From an uncultured Sphingomonas sp. (GTDB lineage: Bacteria > Pseudomonadota > Alphaproteobacteria > Sphingomonadales > Sphingomonadaceae): a DNA stretch of 51,428 bases. The notes under the pieces are model-generated. The model was not told the origin of the DNA and did not search any database. It was given only the letters and a program-made list of their open reading frames with translations. Position numbers and translations under genes: made by a program. Each line of letters starts with the position of its first letter. Positions within the stretch are counted from its first letter, which is position 1. Location: NCBI GenBank assembly GCA_913776045.1, contig CAJYOI010000028.1, positions 1-51,428 of the forward strand, given 5' to 3'. Below, in pieces: positions 20,171 through 29,465 of this stretch.

Positions 20171-21106
20171 ATGCGCCGTCCCGCCCTCGCTCTCGCCGCC
20201 GTCGTCCTCGCCGCACCCGTCGCCGCCCAGCAGGCGGGCGCGCCGTTCACCGTGCTGGAAACCGGCCAGGGGTATGCGACGCTCGACGAGGCCGTCGGCT
20301 CGATCCGCATGGGGCGGGGCACCATCCTGATCCAGCCGGGCACCTATCACGAATGCACCGTACAGGCGGGCGGGGACATCACCTTCAAGGCGGTGCAGCC
20401 CGGCAGCGTCACCTTCGACGGATCTCCGTGCGAGGACAAGGCGATCTTCGTCCTGCGTGGACGGAGTTCGACGGTCGACGGCATCATCTTCCGCGGCGTG
20501 CGCGTGGCGGACGGTAATGGCGCGGGCATCCGGACGGAGATGGGCAATCTGACCATCACCAATTCGATGTTCCTCGACAGCCAGGAAGGCATCCTGGGCG
20601 GCGAGCCGACCAATCAGCAGATCGTCATCGATCGCTCGACCTTCTCAAGGCTGGGCACCTGCGACGAGGCGCCAGACTGCGCGCACTCCATCTACCTCGC
20701 CAGTAAGGGATCAGTGACGATCACCCGCAGCCGCTTCGAGAAGGGGACGGGCGGGCACTACGTCAAGCTGCGTGTCCCGAACGTGCGCATCGTCGACAAC
20801 AGCTTCGACGACACCGGCGGGCAAAAGACCAACTACATGATCGACCTGCCCGAAGGCGGCACGGGCATTATCGCGAAGAACAGCTTCGTTCAGGGCCGCA
20901 ACAAGGAGAATTGGACCGGCTTCATCGTCGTCGCTGCGGAGAACCGGACGTACCGCTCCAACGGCTTGCGGGTCGAGGCCAACGATGCGCGACTGGCCCC
21001 CGGTGAAACCCGCAGCCCCGCCTTCGTGGCGAGCTATAGTCGCGACGCACTGGCGATTGGTGACAACCGGTTGGGGGCGGGCGTGCGCGGGTTCGAGACG
21101 CGCTGA
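20171..21106 (+). CDS. Secreted right-handed parallel beta-helix protein
   Basis: This 311-residue protein starts with a signal peptide (MRRPALALAAVVLAAPVAAQ). The rest has the repeating short strands of a pectate-lyase-like beta-helix: YATLDEAVGSIRMGRGTILI, the pentapeptide-like IQPGTYHEC, and later turns such as GNLTITNSMFLDS, GSVTITRSRFEKG and NVRIVDNSFDD. No clear catalytic residues for a polysaccharide lyase were identified, so an enzymatic role is open. AAAGGAG lies about seven bases before ATG 20171. It stands alone. Confidence 0.82.
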   Translation: MRRPALALAAVVLAAPVAAQQAGAPFTVLETGQGYATLDEAVGSIRMGRGTILIQPGTYHECTVQAGGDITFKAVQPGSVTFDGSPCEDKAIFVLRGRSSTVDGIIFRGVRVADGNGAGIRTEMGNLTITNSMFLDSQEGILGGEPTNQQIVIDRSTFSRLGTCDEAPDCAHSIYLASKGSVTITRSRFEKGTGGHYVKLRVPNVRIVDNSFDDTGGQKTNYMIDLPEGGTGIIAKNSFVQGRNKENWTGFIVVAAENRTYRSNGLRVEANDARLAPGETRSPAFVASYSRDALAIGDNRLGAGVRGFETR

Positions 21107-21113
21107 GCGGTCA

Positions 21114-21720
21114 TCACGCCCAGGCCAGAATCAGGCGGCCGTTTGCCGGCACCCGGAAATCGAGTGCGGTCTGTACGGCGCGTCCCGCAGGCGCGTCGCG
21201 CCCGGGAAGATACGATAGTGCGCGGCGTGGCCGATCTCGCTTTCCCAGGTTGCGCAATTGTGGAGGAAGCTGCCGAGAAAGACGCAGCTCTGGTCGATAT
21301 AGACTTTCCGCCCGGCGATCCGCCACAGCCGCAGGCACGCCGCCGCGCCCCAGGCGGTCAGGTTCGCCTGATAATTGATCTTGAACCGCAACCCCATCGC
21401 TGGGTCGATCGCCGCACGCGCTTCGCCTTGCGGATCGTCGTTCGCGTCGAGGCGGGACAGGTCGTCGCGCGGCTGGAACGGCAGTCAGAGCGGCGCGGTG
21501 GGGTAATCGTGGTGGTCACCCGGACCGCCTCCAGCCTATCGTTGGCAGCGCGGATCGTCCCGACATGTTCTCCGATCGCGATGGTCACTTGCGGGCGGAC
21601 GTCTTCGCCCTCCCGGCAATCGGCGGCCAGGCATTCGAATGAGATTGCAAGATAAGGCGACGCGCATTGCCACGCCACCGTTGCGTGGCCGGCGCAGGAT
21701 CAGCCAAGTCGAATCCTGCG
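21114..21720 (-). pseudogene. Frameshifted hypothetical gene remnant
   Basis: Reading the minus strand, protein-like sequence continues only by changing frame. One frame gives VAWQCASPYLAISFECLAAD and GEHVGTIRAANDRLEAVRV. A second, from about 21500, gives FKINYQANLTAWGAAACLRL and VYIDQSCVFLGSFLHNCATW. A third gives the plausible C-terminus TALDFRVPANGRLILAWA ending at 21114. At least two shifts are needed. The family is unknown; the cysteine content suggests a secreted protein. Sequencing error cannot be excluded but would have to occur twice. Confidence 0.45.
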
Positions 21721-21730
21721 CGCTCAGTAC

Positions 21731-21913
21731 CTAAGCGGCGAGTGATCGGGTTGCGAATTCGGTGAGAACGCGCGCACCGCCGTCGGCCAGCGCGGTCTTC
21801 AGCGTGATCAGATGGGGGGCGACTCCGCGGCTGTCCTTCGATGTCGTATCCGGCGGTGTCATCCCCGGAGAAGCGGTGCACCCAATGCGCGTTCCCGTTG
21901 AAATCGCTCGCCT
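21731..21913 (-). pseudogene. Short frameshifted remnant downstream of the CDF transporter gene
   Basis: The minus strand reads DFNGNAHWVHRFSGDDTAGY in one frame. After a one-base shift near 21825 it reads GVAPHLITLKTALADGGARV and stops at 21731. Both parts have normal protein composition, whereas the continuous frames do not. It lies between the transporter stop and the remnant at 21114-21720. No intact start was found. The family is unknown. Confidence 0.35.
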
Positions 21914-22873
21914 CTACCTGGGCGATACCATTTCTGCGATGACCGCCGCCTCACGCTTTTCCGGCCTGATATAGATCGATGTCAGCTGCGGCAACGCGGC
22001 CTTCAACTCGGTTTCGATCGTTTCGATCAGCGTTTCGCCGTCGCCCATCGTCAGCGTGTCGTCGAAGTCGGCGCTTACCGCGACGAAGATCGCGTCGGGC
22101 GAGGTATGGATCGTACGGACGTGATTGACCGATACGATCCCAGGATGGCGAGCGACATGCTTGCGGATCGTCGCGACGAGATGCGGGTCGGCCGCCTCAC
22201 CGATCAGCAGCCCCTTCGCCTCGCGCGCCAGCAGGATCGCGACTGCCGCCAGCACCAGTCCGATCGCGATCGAGGCGACGCCATCGATCCGCGGATCGCC
22301 ATAGGCATGGCTGGCCCAGATGCCGATACCCGCGAAAGCCAGGCCGATCAGCGCCGCGCTATCCTCGAACAGCACCATGAAGCCCGCTGGGTCTTTCGAT
22401 CTCCGGATCGCGCGCCACCAGCCAAGCCCGCCGCGGCTGGCATCGAATTCGCGGACGGCGATTGCCCATGACGTCCCCTCGAGCGCGACCGCGATGCCGA
22501 GCACGATATAGTTGACCGTCGGATCGCGCAGCGGCTCGGGCTTCAGAATGTGGAGGTAGCCTTCGTAGATCGATACGCCCGCGCCGATCGCGAAGATCAG
22601 CATCGCGACGACGAACGCCCAGAAGTACAGCTCGCGGCCGTAACCGAAGGGGTAGGCGGGGTCGGGCGGCCGGGCGGCGCGCTTTTGGCCGTAGAGCAGC
22701 AGGATCTGGTTGCCGCTGTCGACCAGCGAATGGACGCCCTCCGTCAACATCGACGACGATCCGGTGATGCCGGCGGCCACGAACTTGGCGATGGCAATGC
22801 CGACGTTGGCGGCCAACGCGCCGTAGAGGACGATGTTCGCGCGGACGGCAGCGAGGAGGCTGGATGTGCTCAC
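21914..22873 (-). CDS. Cation diffusion facilitator family transporter
   Basis: This 319-residue inner-membrane protein is a CDF-family exporter of divalent metals such as zinc. It has about six membrane helices followed by a cytoplasmic C-terminal domain (from about 220, with HPGIVSVNHVRTIHTSPDAI). The helix-2 metal site is HxxxD (His48, Asp52 in EGVHSLVDSGNQ). The helix-5 site reads FEDSAALIGLAFAG, lacking the first His of the usual HxxxD, as in ZnT9-like members, so its metal specificity or mechanism may differ. It is followed by decayed sequence. Confidence 0.9.
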   Translation of the reverse strand: MSTSSLLAAVRANIVLYGALAANVGIAIAKFVAAGITGSSSMLTEGVHSLVDSGNQILLLYGQKRAARPPDPAYPFGYGRELYFWAFVVAMLIFAIGAGVSIYEGYLHILKPEPLRDPTVNYIVLGIAVALEGTSWAIAVREFDASRGGLGWWRAIRRSKDPAGFMVLFEDSAALIGLAFAGIGIWASHAYGDPRIDGVASIAIGLVLAAVAILLAREAKGLLIGEAADPHLVATIRKHVARHPGIVSVNHVRTIHTSPDAIFVAVSADFDDTLTMGDGETLIETIETELKAALPQLTSIYIRPEKREAAVIAEMVSPR

Positions 22874-22932
22874 GCCCGCTCAAGCGCCGGGCGGGCGCGG
22901 GCGTTCCGCGGCCGGCTTTCGCTTGGGAAGAA

Positions 22933-24039
22933 TTAGGTCACCGTCATCGGCGCAACCGCCACGTCCGCCAGCCGCTTCGGCTCATGGATCGGGCATCCGT
23001 TGAACGCGCCGCGATAGTCCGCCGAGAATTTGTACGTGTCCTTCCGCGCCCGGTTCACCGCCCCCAGCGGCTGGTGCGCTGCCAGGCCGTGCCACACGCT
23101 GAACGCCAACTTGTCCTCCTGCCGCTCGCTGGTGCCGTAGACCCACGCCGCCTGCGGCGCGACGGTCAGCGTGGCGACCGTGCGATACGGGCTCGCCTCT
23201 TCGTCCCACACCGCACTCGCGTCTTCGATAGGCATCGCGTCGAGATCGGTGTTGAGCTGCACGCGAAGCTCCCACGTTCCGCCCTGTTCCTCCAGCAACT
23301 CGTTCATCGCCTCGCGATTGGCATCGGGCCGGCCGGTTGCGTCGATCGTCTCGTCGGCGAAATCCTTAATGCCGCTGACCGGCACGAACTGGAATTTGGC
23401 GATATGGTCGCCGTAGCGGAACGGCGCCTGGCTGAAGTAGCTCGTGCCGAGCGGATGCACCGGTTTCGCACCGCCAAGCGTGTTAAGCAGCACCGATTTC
23501 TGCCCGACCGCCTCCAACCCCGCTTCGAACGCACGCATAACCGTGGACAGGACTTTCTTCGCCCCCTCCGCCTTGTCGGTCGTCGCGGCGAGCATCTTGA
23601 GGTTTCCGAGGAATTTTTCCGGCGTTGGTGCTGCAAAGGCGGGCGCGTTGGCGGTCACGAAGTCCTGTGTCGTGTCGCCCTCGCTCCCCGGAAGCCGCTC
23701 GCCCGCAACGCCCAGAACCTTCACCGCCAGCCCGCGCGGGAGGCGGATCGCGTCGTCCAGGATGTCGCCGGCATTGGTCGAGAAGCGCAGGATCGCGTCA
23801 TAGTCGCCTGCCTGCGCGAACAGCCCTTGCGCGAGTTCGGGGGGCAGATCGCCGTGAACGGTCAGCCTGCCCGGCACGAGCCCGTGCGACTTGGCATGGA
23901 CCGATCGGACGGCATGGCCGTAATCCTGCGACGTGGTGTCGAGGATCGCCTTGAACTGCTCCTTCAGCCCGGCGATCGTTTCCGCCTCATCGGTTTCGGG
24001 GCGTTCTACGTCCGCGCTGTAGCGTACCGGCTGGCTCAT
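22933..24039 (-). CDS. Catalase-family (catalase-like heme) protein
   Basis: This 368-residue protein has the compact catalase-fold organisation: VRSVHAKSHGLVPGRLTV with the probable distal histidine, YDAILRFSTNAGDILDD, the FVTANAPAF region and a C-terminal NRARKDTYKFSADYRG where the heme-ligand tyrosine is expected. It is much shorter than a true monofunctional catalase (about 480 or more), so peroxidase or other heme activity is possible. ATG 24039 (MSQPVRYSADVERP) is chosen, although the frame stays open far upstream through the divergent gene. It is divergent from a YdeP-type oxidoreductase. Confidence 0.85.
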   Translation of the reverse strand: MSQPVRYSADVERPETDEAETIAGLKEQFKAILDTTSQDYGHAVRSVHAKSHGLVPGRLTVHGDLPPELAQGLFAQAGDYDAILRFSTNAGDILDDAIRLPRGLAVKVLGVAGERLPGSEGDTTQDFVTANAPAFAAPTPEKFLGNLKMLAATTDKAEGAKKVLSTVMRAFEAGLEAVGQKSVLLNTLGGAKPVHPLGTSYFSQAPFRYGDHIAKFQFVPVSGIKDFADETIDATGRPDANREAMNELLEEQGGTWELRVQLNTDLDAMPIEDASAVWDEEASPYRTVATLTVAPQAAWVYGTSERQEDKLAFSVWHGLAAHQPLGAVNRARKDTYKFSADYRGAFNGCPIHEPKRLADVAVAPMTVT

Positions 24040-24129
24040 GTCACAAACTCCGTAAATGTCATCGCTGAACCATTCCCCCTGCGGCCCGTTCCGTTCTAAC
24101 GTGGCTGGGTACTTGACGGGACATTCGAC

Positions 24130-26415
24130 ATGGCGGGGAAGAAATCGACATCGCGCGCGGGCGGTTATTGGGGTCCGGCGGGGGGCTGGGGATCGATGCG
24201 ATCGGTTGCCGAGATCCTGAAGCGCGAGAGGGTCGGGCCCGAAGGCATCCGCGAACTGACCCGGCTCAACAAGCCGAAGGGAGTCGCCTGTGCCAGCTGT
24301 GCCTGGCCAAAGCCCGCCGACCACCACGCCGCCGAATTCTGCGAGGAAGGGGCAAAGGCGACCGCGTGGGAGCTGACGTCGCTGCGCACCACGCCCGAAT
24401 TCTTCCAGAAGCATACGCTGACCCAGCTGCGCGGCTGGTCCGATTACGACCTGGAGCAGCAGGGGCGTCTGACGCATCCCCTGCGCTATGACGCTGCGAC
24501 CGACAAATATGTCGCGTGCGACTGGGGCGAGGCGTTCGATGCGATCGGCGGAGCGCTGAAGGCGCTCGATCCCAAATCGGTTGTCTTCTACGCCTCGGGC
24601 CGCGCGAGTCTGGAGACGTCGTACATGTGGGCGCTGATGGCGCGGATGTACGGCAACCAGAATCTGCCCGACAGTTCGAACATGTGCCACGAGTCCACCT
24701 CCGTCGGGCTGAAGGCCGCGATCGGCGTGCCGGTGGGGACGACGCGGCTCGAAGATTTCGAGCATTGCGACGCGATCTTCTTCTTCGGCCAGAACGTCGG
24801 GTCGAATAGCCCCCGCATGCTGCACGACCTGCGATCGGCGCGGCACCGCGGGTGCGAGATCGTCGTGTTCAATCCGCTGAAAGAGCGCGGGCTGGAGCGG
24901 TTTACCGATCCGCAGAACCCGGTCGAGATGGCGACGCTGACCGAAACGCGGATGGCGACGCAATACCATCAGGTGCGCGCGGGTGGTGACATTGCGGCTA
25001 TGACCGGACTCGCCAAGTTCCTGGTCGAATGGGACGATGCGGCAAAGGCCGCCGGCGATCCAGCCGTGCTGGACCATGAATTCATCGAACAGCACACGCA
25101 CGACTTCGCCGCCTTTGCCGACCATGTCCGCGCGGCGGATTGGCACGCGATCGAGGCGGAGAGCGGCCTGACCCGCGAGGCGCTGGAACAGGCCGCCCGC
25201 GTCTATGCCCGGTCGAAGGCGGTGCTCGGCATCTACGGCATGGGCCTGACCCAGCATGTGAAGGGCGTCGACAACGTACGGATGATCGTCAACCTGCTGC
25301 TGCTGCGCGGCAACATCGGGCGGCCGGGCGCGGGGCCGACGCCGGTGCGCGGGCATTCGAACGTGCAGGGCCAGCGGACGGTCGGCATCACCGAAAAGAC
25401 CGAACTTGCGCCGGTCGAGAAGCTGAAGGAGCTCTACGGCTTCGATCCGCCGACCGAGAAGGGGCTCGACACGGTCGAGGCCTGCCGCGGCGTCATCGAC
25501 GGCAGCGTGAAGGCGGTGATCGGGCTGGGCGGCAATTTCCTGCGCGCGGTGCCGGAGACGGGGCTGATGGAGGAGAATTGGCCGAAGCTCGACGTGTCGG
25601 TGCAAATCGCGACCAAGCTGAACCGCAACCATCTGTTTGCAGGACGGGTCACTTACCTGCTGCCGTGCCTGGGACGGATCGAGGAGGATGTGCAGGCGTC
25701 GGGACCGCAGGCGGTTACGGTCGAGGATTCGACCAGCTGTATTCATGGGTCGCGCGGCAAGGCGAAACCCGCCAGTCCGCACCTGTTGTCCGAAGCCGCG
25801 ATCGTAGCTGCGCTCGCCAAGCGGATCTGCCCGCCTAACGACCGCGTCGACTGGGACGCCTGGGTCGCCGACTATGGCCGCGTGCGCGACGCGATCGAGG
25901 CGACGTACCCGGACAAGTTCGCCAACTTCAACCAGCGCCTGTTCGAACCCGGCGGCTTCTGGAAGGGCAACACGGCGTCCGAACGCATCTGGGAGACAAA
26001 GAGCGGCAAGGCCGAATTCTTGGTACCGGCGGAGCTATCGGCGACGGGCTTTGCCGACAGGGATGGGCGCTATCGCCTGATGACGCTGCGGTCGAACGAC
26101 CAATTCAACACGACGATCTACGGCTATTACGACCGCTTCCGTGGCGTAAATGGAACGCGCGACGTGCTGTTCATGAACAGCGAGGACATCGCCGCGGAAG
26201 GCCTGCACGAGGGCCAAGTCGTGACGTTGATGAGTGACGCCGACGACAACCATGTGCGTCGCCGCGAGGGGCTGGTGGTGACGCCGTACAGCATCCCGCG
26301 CGGGTGCCTGGGGGCCTATTACCCAGAGTGCAACGTGCTGATGCCGGTGGAGCATCATGCGGAGGAAAGCCACGTCCCGGCGGCGAAGTCGGTGCCGGTG
26401 CGGTTCGCGAAATGA
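24130..26415 (+). CDS. FdhF/YdeP family molybdopterin oxidoreductase
   Basis: This 761-residue protein resembles YdeP, a formate-dehydrogenase-alpha-like molybdoenzyme. The N-terminal cluster-type cysteines are Cys54, Cys57 and Cys71 (CASCAWPK and EFCEEGAKA). The molybdenum-domain signature is LPDSSNMCHESTSVGLK with a cysteine at the expected ligand place. Later motifs are GMGLTQHVKGVDNVRMIVNL, LRGNIGRPGAG and the C-terminal molybdopterin-binding barrel (MTLRSNDQFNTTIYGYYDRF). No twin-arginine signal is seen, so it is cytoplasmic. The electron partner and substrate are unknown. An FdhD-type sulphur-transfer gene is not in the window. Confidence 0.92.
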   Translation: MAGKKSTSRAGGYWGPAGGWGSMRSVAEILKRERVGPEGIRELTRLNKPKGVACASCAWPKPADHHAAEFCEEGAKATAWELTSLRTTPEFFQKHTLTQLRGWSDYDLEQQGRLTHPLRYDAATDKYVACDWGEAFDAIGGALKALDPKSVVFYASGRASLETSYMWALMARMYGNQNLPDSSNMCHESTSVGLKAAIGVPVGTTRLEDFEHCDAIFFFGQNVGSNSPRMLHDLRSARHRGCEIVVFNPLKERGLERFTDPQNPVEMATLTETRMATQYHQVRAGGDIAAMTGLAKFLVEWDDAAKAAGDPAVLDHEFIEQHTHDFAAFADHVRAADWHAIEAESGLTREALEQAARVYARSKAVLGIYGMGLTQHVKGVDNVRMIVNLLLLRGNIGRPGAGPTPVRGHSNVQGQRTVGITEKTELAPVEKLKELYGFDPPTEKGLDTVEACRGVIDGSVKAVIGLGGNFLRAVPETGLMEENWPKLDVSVQIATKLNRNHLFAGRVTYLLPCLGRIEEDVQASGPQAVTVEDSTSCIHGSRGKAKPASPHLLSEAAIVAALAKRICPPNDRVDWDAWVADYGRVRDAIEATYPDKFANFNQRLFEPGGFWKGNTASERIWETKSGKAEFLVPAELSATGFADRDGRYRLMTLRSNDQFNTTIYGYYDRFRGVNGTRDVLFMNSEDIAAEGLHEGQVVTLMSDADDNHVRRREGLVVTPYSIPRGCLGAYYPECNVLMPVEHHAEESHVPAAKSVPVRFAK

Positions 26416-26457
26416 CATCCCTCGTCCCCGCCGTCGCGGAAATGACGATGAAGGGGG

Positions 26458-27969
26458 TCAGATCGTGCGCCCCCGCGGCACCGCGGCGATCACCGCCGCC
26501 GCCAGCGTTCCGACGCATAGCTGATACGGGAACGCCAACGTCGTCAGCCCCAGCCCCATCCACGGCTGCAACAGCAACACGGTCACGAACCCGCCCGCCA
26601 GCGCCGCAATGACCGAAATGGTCGTGCCGCGCGTCGTGAACACCGCCACCGCGTATACCCCCAGCAAGCCGGCGTAGGCGAAACTCATCACGCTCAGCGC
26701 GAACTCCAGCAGCGGCGTGTCGGTGTACCGTTGCCAATAGAAGCTCAGCACCGCCGCGGCGAACATGGCCAGGCCGACGATGCCCATCCCCCAGCGTCCG
26801 GCGTGGACATAGTGCCGCTCAGGCTTCGCCGCCGTCCGCTCGCGCCACGGACGATAGAAGTCGCTGATCAGCACTGACGACATCGCGTTCAACGCCGAAT
26901 TGGTCGTTGCCACCGCCGCCGCCGTCACGCCGATCGTCACCAGCCCGCGCAGACCCGGCGGGATCTGGGTCAGGATGTAGCGGACGAACACCGTCACCTT
27001 CTCGCCAGAAAACTGCGTCGCGGCGGTGTTGGCCGTGCCCATCAGGTCGGGGCGGTTGTAGAAGATGTGCAGCAGCAGCCCGATGGTGATGAACATCGCG
27101 ATGATCGGGATCGACGCGAGCGCCGACAGGATCAGGCCGCGCGCGCCCGTTTTCGCATCGGGCGAGGCGAGCAGGCGTTGCGTCGTATCCTGGTCGAGCC
27201 CGGCATTGGCGACGTTGAGCAGGAACAGACCGGTGAAGATCGACAGGATCGTGAAGGGCTTGGCAAGGTCGGTCGAGGGATCGAACAGCAGCAGTTTGTG
27301 TTCGGCCGACAGCGCATCGACCATCTGGCCGGTGCTGGCGGGGATCGAGGTCCACAGGAACACGAACACCGCGATGGCTGATCCGACGTAGATCACGAAC
27401 TGGATCAGGTCGTTCCACAGGACCGACCTGAGGCCGCCGACGAAGGTGAACAGGAAGGCCGCGACCATGACCGCGGCGGCGGCGAACATGATACTGCCGG
27501 CCGACACGCTGGAGAACATTACCATCGCGATGGCGATCGCCGCGAGGTAAACGCGCGCGCCGCCGGCCAGTACCCGCCCGACCAGGAACATGCCGCCTGC
27601 CGCCCGCTTCGCGCGCCCGTCGAAGCGCTGGCCGAGCAGCTCGTACACCGTCGTGACCTTTGCGGCATAGAAGCGGGGGATGAGCACCTTCGCCACGAAC
27701 AGCGCGGCGAACACCGAACTCAGTACGCCGCCGAGATAGGTGTAGTCGCTGCGGTATCCGTAATCCGGGCCGCCGAGGAACGTGGCGGCCGACTGGGTCG
27801 CCGACAGCACCGACACCGCCGCGAGCCAGGCCGGAACGGTATGGCCGGCAAGAAAATATTCCTCCGCATCCTTCGTCTTGCGCCGCGAGAAGATGTAACC
27901 GCCAAGGATCAGCACGGCGACGTAAGCAGCGACGACGATCCAGTCGAGCGGGGCGAATTGGCCTGTCAT
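26458..27969 (-). CDS. Sodium:solute symporter (SSS family)
   Basis: This 503-residue inner-membrane transporter has about 13 hydrophobic segments and family motifs: DWIVVAAYVAVLILGGYIFS, TKDAEEYFLAGHTVPAWLA at the first loop, AGGMFLVGRVLAGGARVYLA and NAGLDQDTTQRLLASPDA. Members take up sugars, amino acids, sialic acid or other solutes with sodium; the substrate cannot be told here. The start is ATG 27969. It converges on the YdeP gene, with stops about 40 bases apart. Confidence 0.9.
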   Translation of the reverse strand: MTGQFAPLDWIVVAAYVAVLILGGYIFSRRKTKDAEEYFLAGHTVPAWLAAVSVLSATQSAATFLGGPDYGYRSDYTYLGGVLSSVFAALFVAKVLIPRFYAAKVTTVYELLGQRFDGRAKRAAGGMFLVGRVLAGGARVYLAAIAIAMVMFSSVSAGSIMFAAAAVMVAAFLFTFVGGLRSVLWNDLIQFVIYVGSAIAVFVFLWTSIPASTGQMVDALSAEHKLLLFDPSTDLAKPFTILSIFTGLFLLNVANAGLDQDTTQRLLASPDAKTGARGLILSALASIPIIAMFITIGLLLHIFYNRPDLMGTANTAATQFSGEKVTVFVRYILTQIPPGLRGLVTIGVTAAAVATTNSALNAMSSVLISDFYRPWRERTAAKPERHYVHAGRWGMGIVGLAMFAAAVLSFYWQRYTDTPLLEFALSVMSFAYAGLLGVYAVAVFTTRGTTISVIAALAGGFVTVLLLQPWMGLGLTTLAFPYQLCVGTLAAAVIAAVPRGRTI

Positions 27970-28004
27970 GGGCGGATGGTAGCGGGTAGCGGCGCATGTG
28001 CAAC

Positions 28005-28093
28005 TTCATCGTCCCCGCGCAGGCGGGGACCGATCTCCCGGACTATCCGCGGGGCGAGCGCGAGATGTATTCCCACCTGCGCGGGGATGATGG
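28005..28093. repeat. Dispersed palindrome (TCCCCGCGCAGGCGGGGA family)
   Basis: TCATCGTCCCCGCGCAGGCG at the left pairs with CCACCTGCGCGGGGATGATG at the right, with an inner GGGGACC/CGCGGGGCG stretch. It belongs to the same broad family as 20009-20105. It lies between the symporter and flippase genes. Confidence 0.7.
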
Positions 28094-28102
28094 TGGCTGG
28101 AT

Positions 28103-29419
28103 TCAGGCCCGCACCGCCCGCATCGCCGCGGGCCACAAGAGCACTAGCGCCGCCACCGACGCCGCCAGCGTCGCCAGCGCTGCGCCCAGCGCCTCGAACC
28201 GCGGCACCAGCACCATAGCGGCCAGCGCCAGCACGCCGACCGCGGCCAGCCGGATACGGAAGGCGCTCCCCGCGCGGCCGGTGCCGATCAGCATCGGTTC
28301 GAACCCGATACCCATCACGTCGATTGCGACCGCCAGGCTGAGCACCAGCACCAGCGGCCAGGCGGCGGTATAGGCCTTGCCGCCGACCAGATGCAGCGCA
28401 GGTTCGCCCAGGATCGGCACGGCGAGGCAGATGACCGCCCCCACCGCCAGCGTCAGCCGGGTCGACTGACGGAACAGCCGCCGCAGGTCCTCGCGGGAGG
28501 TCGCCCGGTCCGCGCGCGAAAACTCCGGAAAGATGCCGCGCGAGAACATTTCGGCGATCTGCGCCAGCGCCTGGCTTAGCTGGAAGGCGAGGCGATAGGC
28601 CCCCGCTGCCGCCGGCCCAGTCACGAGTCCGACGACCACGACCACGCCCTGGCGCCCGGCCGCATTCAGCGTCGCCGATACGTTGGTAAGCGCGGCGAAA
28701 CGCATCAGCCCTGGATGTTCGCGCCACACGCCCACGCTGCCCCGCCACCCGCGCATCAGCCCCGGCGCGACGCGCCACACCGCGCGCCAATGGACGATCG
28801 CCGTCAGGATCTCGGCAGCACCCCAGGCGATCAGGAAGCCACGCACATTCGGCCCCGTCGCCACCACGATCGCGGCGCCGATGAAGCGCATGACGGGCGT
28901 CGTCGATTCCGCCGCCGCGCCGATGCCATAGCGATCGTAGAGCCGCAGGACACCGATCGCACTCGACCGGATCGATACCATTAGCACGATGCAGAACACG
29001 ATCGCGTCGCGCGTCATCGCGTCGTCCCAGCCGAACCGCGCATCGAGCGCCCACAGGACTATGGTGACCACGACGCACCCGGCAACCGCGGCCACGGAAT
29101 CGAGCATCGCGCAGAACCGCACCAGCCGGCCCAGTGCCGCGGTGTCCTCCGCGACCTGTAAAGGCACGCCGTAGCGCACCACGACCTGCCACGACTGGAA
29201 CAGCATCATGGCCGCGACCGCCTGGCCGATCGACAGGATCAGCATGAACTGCCCGAAGCCCTCCGGCCCGAGCGTCCGCGTAGCGAGGCCGAGGTAAACG
29301 AGGCTCAGCACCGCGCCCAATCCCTTGCCGGTCAGCAACCAGCCGACATTGCGCAACGCCCGCCGGAAGGGGCTTGCGATCTTTTCTTCCCCGCCCAAGG
29401 TCTTAGATATCGCGAGCAA
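28103..29419 (-). CDS. Oligosaccharide/lipid flippase-like membrane protein (Wzx/MATE type)
   Basis: This 438-residue protein has about 12 to 14 hydrophobic segments and the typical N-terminus of the polysaccharide-transport group (ALRNVGWLLTGKGLGAVLSL, TRTLGPEGFGQFMLILSIGQ). Such proteins flip lipid-linked glycans or polar lipids across the inner membrane. The apparent start at 29419 is TTG; an in-frame TTG slightly downstream is possible. It is divergent, 46 bases away, from a CDP-glycerol-transferase-like gene and next to a lipid kinase group, so the cargo may be a modified lipid. Confidence 0.8.
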   Translation of the reverse strand: MLAISKTLGGEEKIASPFRRALRNVGWLLTGKGLGAVLSLVYLGLATRTLGPEGFGQFMLILSIGQAVAAMMLFQSWQVVVRYGVPLQVAEDTAALGRLVRFCAMLDSVAAVAGCVVVTIVLWALDARFGWDDAMTRDAIVFCIVLMVSIRSSAIGVLRLYDRYGIGAAAESTTPVMRFIGAAIVVATGPNVRGFLIAWGAAEILTAIVHWRAVWRVAPGLMRGWRGSVGVWREHPGLMRFAALTNVSATLNAAGRQGVVVVVGLVTGPAAAGAYRLAFQLSQALAQIAEMFSRGIFPEFSRADRATSREDLRRLFRQSTRLTLAVGAVICLAVPILGEPALHLVGGKAYTAAWPLVLVLSLAVAIDVMGIGFEPMLIGTGRAGSAFRIRLAAVGVLALAAMVLVPRFEALGAALATLAASVAALVLLWPAAMRAVRA

Positions 29420-29465
29420 TGCGCATGACCCGCCCCCTATCGCGTCCTCCGCGGGCGCGCCACCA

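Noticed and set aside
24040-25782. Upstream extension of the catalase-like gene to 949 residues
   Set aside because: The extra part is antisense to the YdeP gene and has no motif; MSQPVRYSADV at 24039 is the natural start.
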